A stretch of DNA of 36,463 bases. Source: Bryobacterales bacterium (lineage in GTDB: Bacteria > Acidobacteriota > Terriglobia > Bryobacterales > Bryobacteraceae). Positions 33,181 to 36,463 of the stretch are shown here, piece by piece (the stretch's first letter is position 1; each line of letters opens with the position of its first letter). The notes beneath the pieces were generated by a model. It saw only the letters and a program-made list of their open reading frames with translations. It was not told where the DNA came from and did no database searches. The DNA lies in assembly GCA_020847975.1 (NCBI GenBank), contig JADLBD010000236.1, positions 1-36,463 of the forward strand, in the 5' to 3' direction. A program made the position numbers and the translations under genes.

Positions 33181-33935
33181 GTGCGGTTCAACTCCACCCA
33201 CAACGCCCTATACCATCTCAGGAACCGCTCCGGCTCCTTGCTCTCTTGCGCTTCGCACAGCGTATAGCGGTCGTACTTCGAAGCCTTCATCAGCGCGAAC
33301 AACTCCCGGTACGGATACGGACCCGCGAGTTCATTGATGTGCGCGTTCTTGATCCACGGCCGCAACAGGTTGAAATTCTGCTTCACGCTCCCGTTGATGA
33401 TGTCCGTCGGATTCGAGTTCCAGCACAATCCCACGTGGTCGTGCCGCGTCGCCTTCATGATCGCCGCCGCCACCGCCGGTACTTGCGTCTCGCGCCCGTG
33501 GACCTCGAGCCAGATCTCCACGCCCATCCGCGCTCCGTAAGCGCCCACTTCCCGCAGCGACTCTCCAATCACCTCAACCGTCTTCTGCGGCCCCAATTCC
33601 TTCGAAATCCCGTTCGGCCGCACCTTCACGCCCCACGCCCCCGTATCGTGCGCCAAGTCCACGAATTTCTTCGCTTCCTCGATGTTCTTCCGTCTCACTG
33701 CCTCGTCCGGCGAATGGAATTCGCACGTACTCCCGAGACTCAGCAGCCGCACCTTGCTGCGCGCGAACCGCTCGTGCACCTTCGTCCGTTCCTCGGGTCC
33801 AAGCGAAGGCTCCACGCCGTGCTTGTGGCCCGTGCGCAACTCCACGGCCTCGAACTGCGCCGCCTCCAGCTTCCCAATCAGTGTTTCGAGATCGTAATCC
33901 TTCAGAATGTTGTACGTCACAGCGCCGAGTCGCAT
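33171..33935 (-). CDS. Sugar-phosphate isomerase/epimerase-like TIM barrel
   Basis: 254 residues from ATG 33935, with AAGGGGA 7 bases upstream (a longer frame to 33974 is less likely). This is the xylose-isomerase-like TIM-barrel superfamily (AP_endonuc_2). It opens MRLGAVTYNILKDYDLETLI and includes AAQFEAVELRTGHKHG, the Glu of VEIWLEVHGRE, VGLCWNSNP, the His of IKNAHINEL, and the Glu of YTLCEAQES; these supply the usual divalent metal ligands. There is no signal peptide, so it is cytoplasmic. The substrate cannot be told; such proteins act on sugars, inositols or hydroxypyruvate-like acids. It sits between the FG-GAP gene (55 bases upstream) and the M14 gene (overlapping). Confidence 0.85.
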   Translation of the reverse strand: MRLGAVTYNILKDYDLETLIGKLEAAQFEAVELRTGHKHGVEPSLGPEERTKVHERFARSKVRLLSLGSTCEFHSPDEAVRRKNIEEAKKFVDLAHDTGAWGVKVRPNGISKELGPQKTVEVIGESLREVGAYGARMGVEIWLEVHGRETQVPAVAAAIMKATRHDHVGLCWNSNPTDIINGSVKQNFNLLRPWIKNAHINELAGPYPYRELFALMKASKYDRYTLCEAQESKEPERFLRWYRALWVELNRTCA

Positions 33936-33990
33936 GGGAGTCCCCTTTCTCCATCGCCAGAGATGGAAACTCAATTGTACTTGCTGCCGC

Positions 33991-36207
33991 TCACCGCTTG
34001 GCGGCCCGGTTCATCGCCTCGATATACGACCGCTCGAAGTAATAAAAGAATCCGTCCTCCCCGCCCACAATCAGGTCCAGCCGCCCGTCATGGTTCCAAT
34101 CCGCCACGTTTGGCGTCGGACTGTGTCCCCTCAACGGAGCCTCGATCAACCTCCCGCGCGGCGTCATCACCGGCTTCGCCTGCGTCCCTGTATTCTCGTA
34201 CCACAGCGGTCCATTGTCCCCATCGACAATCAGATCCAAATCCCCATCCCCGTCCCAATCCGCCAGTTCGATCTTGCGCCGTCCGCTGCTCCCCGCGCGC
34301 CCCGCCGCCAGATTCAGAAAACGCCCGCTCGGCGTCACGAAGAGCCGCTCCGGCGGCATCAGGCATAAGCGCGCCCCGCACCGCGCCCGCCGGAACAACG
34401 ACAGATACCCCTGGTGATTCAGCATCACCAGGTCCGGCAATCCATCCCTGTCCCAATCCACCACCTTCGGCGTCGTCCGCCACTGCGTCACCAATTGTTT
34501 CCCCTTCGGCTCCCACCACACCCAATCCGGCTTGGGAACCCTACCCTTCCACTCCACCTCGATATCCTCCCCCGGCGCCAGTTCCGGCTTTCCCGCCGTC
34601 CCCACATTCCGGTACCACACCACCGACCCCCAAATGTCATTCACCAGAATGTCGAGCTTCCCATCCAAGTCCCAATCCGCCACGGAAGGGTTCGAGTATC
34701 CCCACTTCCGCTCCGCCGGACCCTGGATCGATCCGTTCCTTCCCGCCACCCGCCGGATCACCTTCCCGCCGGCCTTCAAATACCCGCGGTCCTCAAAGGC
34801 AGGGCTCTCCTGACTCCCCACATTCTCGAAATACTGCAAATACCCCGCCGAATTCCCCGCAATCAAATCCAGCTTCCCGTCTCCGTTCCAATCCACCGCC
34901 ACTGGACGCGACAGCGCCCCGCTCTTCACGTATGGATCCACCTGCTCGAAATACCGCGGCGCGGCAAACCACGGCTCCTCACCACGCGGAGCCAGATTCT
35001 CCACCAGCGCCACTCGCCCGTCTTCTTCCCCAATCACCAGCGACGGACGCCCGTCCTTGTGCCACCGCGCCACGCGCGGCTGGATCATGCACAGATCCAT
35101 GTGCAGGACCGTTCCGCCCGCCTTCAGCATCTCCCCCGCCGCCAGCTTCGGCATGCCTGATCCATTCACGTTCCGGAACAACCACACTGAGTCAATGAAG
35201 TCCGACCCCACCAGCGACAGCCGCCCGTTCCCCAGCCAATCTACGGGATTCGGCGCCGGGCTCCCGTACTGATCGAGCGTCTTCCCTCCGGCCATCAGCT
35301 TCACCGGAGCCTCATACCTCGGCGCCGCGTTCGTCCCTACATTGCGGTGGAAGTATACGTACCCGTGCAGCGGCCCGCGCTGCCAGACGCCATTCTCATC
35401 GAACGCGTCATCCCAGCCGTAATCCCGCCAGTCGCTCACCCCAGTCAACAAATCGATCTTCCCATCCCCGTCCCAATCCACCGGGTACCACAGGTCATCC
35501 CGCCCCACGTGATACTCCACGTGCAGCGCCACCTTCACCGGCTTCGCCAACCGGTTCTTCACCACATCGCTGAAGTACCCGCCGCTATACACCAGGTCCA
35601 CTGCGCCATCCCCGTTGAAGTCCGCCGCCACTAGGTCCTTCTTCCCCGGCCCCATCCACTCCGCTCGATCGAACAGCGGCTTCTCGTTCGTCCCCAGGTT
35701 CCGGAACAGATAGATCCCGTTGTACGGCCGGTCCGGGCATCCGACAATCAGGTCCTGAACTCTGTTTCCGTCCATATCCACCACAACCGGATGCGCCCAC
35801 AGACCCACCGACAACTTCCCCTTCACCCCGGCGCGCCCGTAGGCGATCCGCTCCCCGGCCCCCACCATCGCCGGCTCCGCCAACCGCTGCGTCTCGCCGT
35901 CCCGGCCCACATCCCATGACACCGTGTAGGAAGCCGCCCCGGCCGACACCCAACTGATGCGCGCCTCCGGCGCCCGCCAGTCCACCTTCACCCCAATCTC
36001 GCTGTCCGATCCCGCACCCCGCACCCGCACCGAATCCGGATTGAACTGCCGGGGCATTTCCTTCTGTATCCACACCGGATACCCCGCCTTCGTATCCGCC
36101 TTCACCTCGATCTGAAAATGATTCCCCGGAGCACACCAGGCCGCCTCGAGAAATACAAACACCCCAAGTAGAATTCCGCCCATTCCGCGCCTCCTGAAGA
36201 ATTCCAT
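33991..36207 (-). CDS. Secreted FG-GAP/VCBS calcium-binding repeat protein
   Basis: About 738 residues from ATG 36207. ATG 36183 has a perfect AGGAGG 6 bases upstream, but starting there would drop the RRR of the signal peptide (MEFFRRRGMGGILLGVFVFL). At least eight calcium-loop repeats follow: DFNGDGAVDLVYSG, DWDGDGKIDLLTG, DWNGDGKLDLIAG, DWDLDGKLDILV, DWDRDGLPDLVM, DWDGDGDLDLIV, DWNHDGRLDLIVGG. Each is coupled to a FRNVGT-like strand, as in an integrin-type beta-propeller. The size fits a complete propeller plus an N-terminal beta domain. It probably acts as a surface or extracellular binding protein; the partner is unknown. First gene of an operon with the isomerase-like and M14 genes. Confidence 0.88.
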   Translation of the reverse strand: MEFFRRRGMGGILLGVFVFLEAAWCAPGNHFQIEVKADTKAGYPVWIQKEMPRQFNPDSVRVRGAGSDSEIGVKVDWRAPEARISWVSAGAASYTVSWDVGRDGETQRLAEPAMVGAGERIAYGRAGVKGKLSVGLWAHPVVVDMDGNRVQDLIVGCPDRPYNGIYLFRNLGTNEKPLFDRAEWMGPGKKDLVAADFNGDGAVDLVYSGGYFSDVVKNRLAKPVKVALHVEYHVGRDDLWYPVDWDGDGKIDLLTGVSDWRDYGWDDAFDENGVWQRGPLHGYVYFHRNVGTNAAPRYEAPVKLMAGGKTLDQYGSPAPNPVDWLGNGRLSLVGSDFIDSVWLFRNVNGSGMPKLAAGEMLKAGGTVLHMDLCMIQPRVARWHKDGRPSLVIGEEDGRVALVENLAPRGEEPWFAAPRYFEQVDPYVKSGALSRPVAVDWNGDGKLDLIAGNSAGYLQYFENVGSQESPAFEDRGYLKAGGKVIRRVAGRNGSIQGPAERKWGYSNPSVADWDLDGKLDILVNDIWGSVVWYRNVGTAGKPELAPGEDIEVEWKGRVPKPDWVWWEPKGKQLVTQWRTTPKVVDWDRDGLPDLVMLNHQGYLSLFRRARCGARLCLMPPERLFVTPSGRFLNLAAGRAGSSGRRKIELADWDGDGDLDLIVDGDNGPLWYENTGTQAKPVMTPRGRLIEAPLRGHSPTPNVADWNHDGRLDLIVGGEDGFFYYFERSYIEAMNRAAKR

Positions 36208-36208
36208 A

Positions 36209-36237
36209 TGTTTATCCACGAGGAGGCTACCTGTCAA
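36209..36237 (-). promoter_or_regulatory. Possible promoter of the FG-GAP operon
   Basis: On the minus strand TTGACA (36237-36232), 17-base spacer, TAAACA (36214-36209). Transcription would begin near 36202, just after ATG 36207. If real, translation would start at ATG 36183, which has AGGAGG at the right distance. Confidence 0.4.
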
Positions 36238-36327
36238 TTGAATCCACCCGCCGCCTGGCCGCCGCAAGCCGCGGAGTAGGGGGAAACCGGTCCGGAGCGT
36301 GATGGTTTCGCCATCCTGTTTTCCGCG

Positions 36328-36333
36328 TACACT
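36328..36333 (+). promoter_or_regulatory. -10 box of the last gene
   Basis: TACACT at 36328-36333, 36 bases before ATG 36370. The -35 is weak. Confidence 0.35.
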
Positions 36334-36369
36334 GGTGAGAAGGTACGCTCGAACAAGATGGAGGTTCGC

Positions 36370-36463
36370 ATGAAGAAGTTGATTGCGGGGTCGCTTCTGG
36401 CTCCGGCCCTGCTTCTGGCCGATTTTACGTACACCGAAACCACGCGGATGACCGGCGGCGCGC
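36370..36463 (+). CDS. Start of a secreted protein (cut by window edge)
   Basis: 31 codons are visible from ATG 36370, with GGAGG (36360-36364) 5 bases upstream. MKKLIAGSLLAPALLLA is a clean signal peptide with a basic start, a hydrophobic core and an Ala at the cut site. The mature part begins DFTYTETTRMTGGA. Small secreted proteins of acidobacteria often begin with a similar D-F/Y-T-Y stretch, but too little is present to name a family. The frame continues past the window end. Confidence 0.75.
   Translation, partial: MKKLIAGSLLAPALLLADFTYTETTRMTGGA

Noticed and set aside
30772..35198. Long + strand open frames (593 and 694 codons) opposite the M14, isomerase-like and FG-GAP genes
   Set aside because: They are extremely Pro/Arg/Ser/His-rich with no domain, and the minus strand has clear catalytic and calcium-binding motifs throughout.
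34000..36000. Repeated TCCCAATCC-like words, at first resembling a tandem repeat or CRISPR-like array
   Set aside because: Spacing is irregular and the words encode the D-W-(D/N)-x-D-G calcium loops of the FG-GAP protein.
1..36463. tRNA, rRNA, insertion sequences, integrases or attachment sites
   Set aside because: I saw no cloverleaf, no ribosomal RNA signature, no transposase or recombinase motifs and no paired terminal inverted repeats.

Overview
This is a GC-rich, densely packed bacterial chromosome segment with no RNA genes, insertion sequences, phage genes or CRISPR array that I can see. The gene content points to an Acidobacteriota of the Solibacter/Bryobacter type. The reasons are two very large Oar-like TonB-dependent receptors with N-terminal carboxypeptidase-regulatory domains, a NIPSNAP protein with an N-terminal export signal, FG-GAP and ankyrin proteins with export signals, a short-form ThiC, and a secreted lipocalin-like small protein of a kind common in that phylum. 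The taxonomic call is inference.

Region 1 (1-10730, + strand): the tail of an unrecognised protein, a Tat-exported sulfatase, a DoxX membrane domain fused to a TIM-barrel-like domain, and two Oar-like outer-membrane receptors. The DoxX fusion and the first receptor each carry the same promoter-plus-leader module (about 78% identical over 68 ungapped bases). The second receptor is broken by one inserted G near 8696, and removing it restores a 1088-residue frame. The locus looks like an uptake and processing system for a sulfated or otherwise decorated organic ligand.

Region 2 (10731-24530): a hairpin-rich spacer, a truncated C39-like peptidase lying in frame behind an MFS transporter, and an orphan HlyD/RND adaptor. 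Next come a PQQ sugar-dehydrogenase-like protein fused to cytochrome c, an unknown helical protein, a NIPSNAP protein, and an exported ankyrin / CxxCH / alpha-alpha-toroid protein. A MarR regulator then faces a second HlyD adaptor, which sits at the end of a possible thiC - amidohydrolase - unknown - hlyD operon.

Region 3 (24531-36463): a small coiled-coil protein built from DNA duplications, an alkaline phosphatase and a secreted lipocalin-like protein. A three-gene + strand operon follows (GT39-type glycosyltransferase, ABC exporter, transglutaminase-like protein). A three-gene - strand operon comes next (FG-GAP protein, sugar-isomerase-like TIM barrel, M14 carboxypeptidase), and the window ends with the start of another secreted protein.

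Several genes lack a Shine-Dalgarno sequence and have a -10-like hexamer 5-11 bases before the start codon, which suggests frequent leaderless or near-leaderless mRNAs. The best candidates for something undescribed are the shared promoter-leader module with the DoxX/TIM fusion, the ankyrin-haem-toroid protein, and the tandem 22-bp element upstream of thiC where a TPP riboswitch might have been expected.
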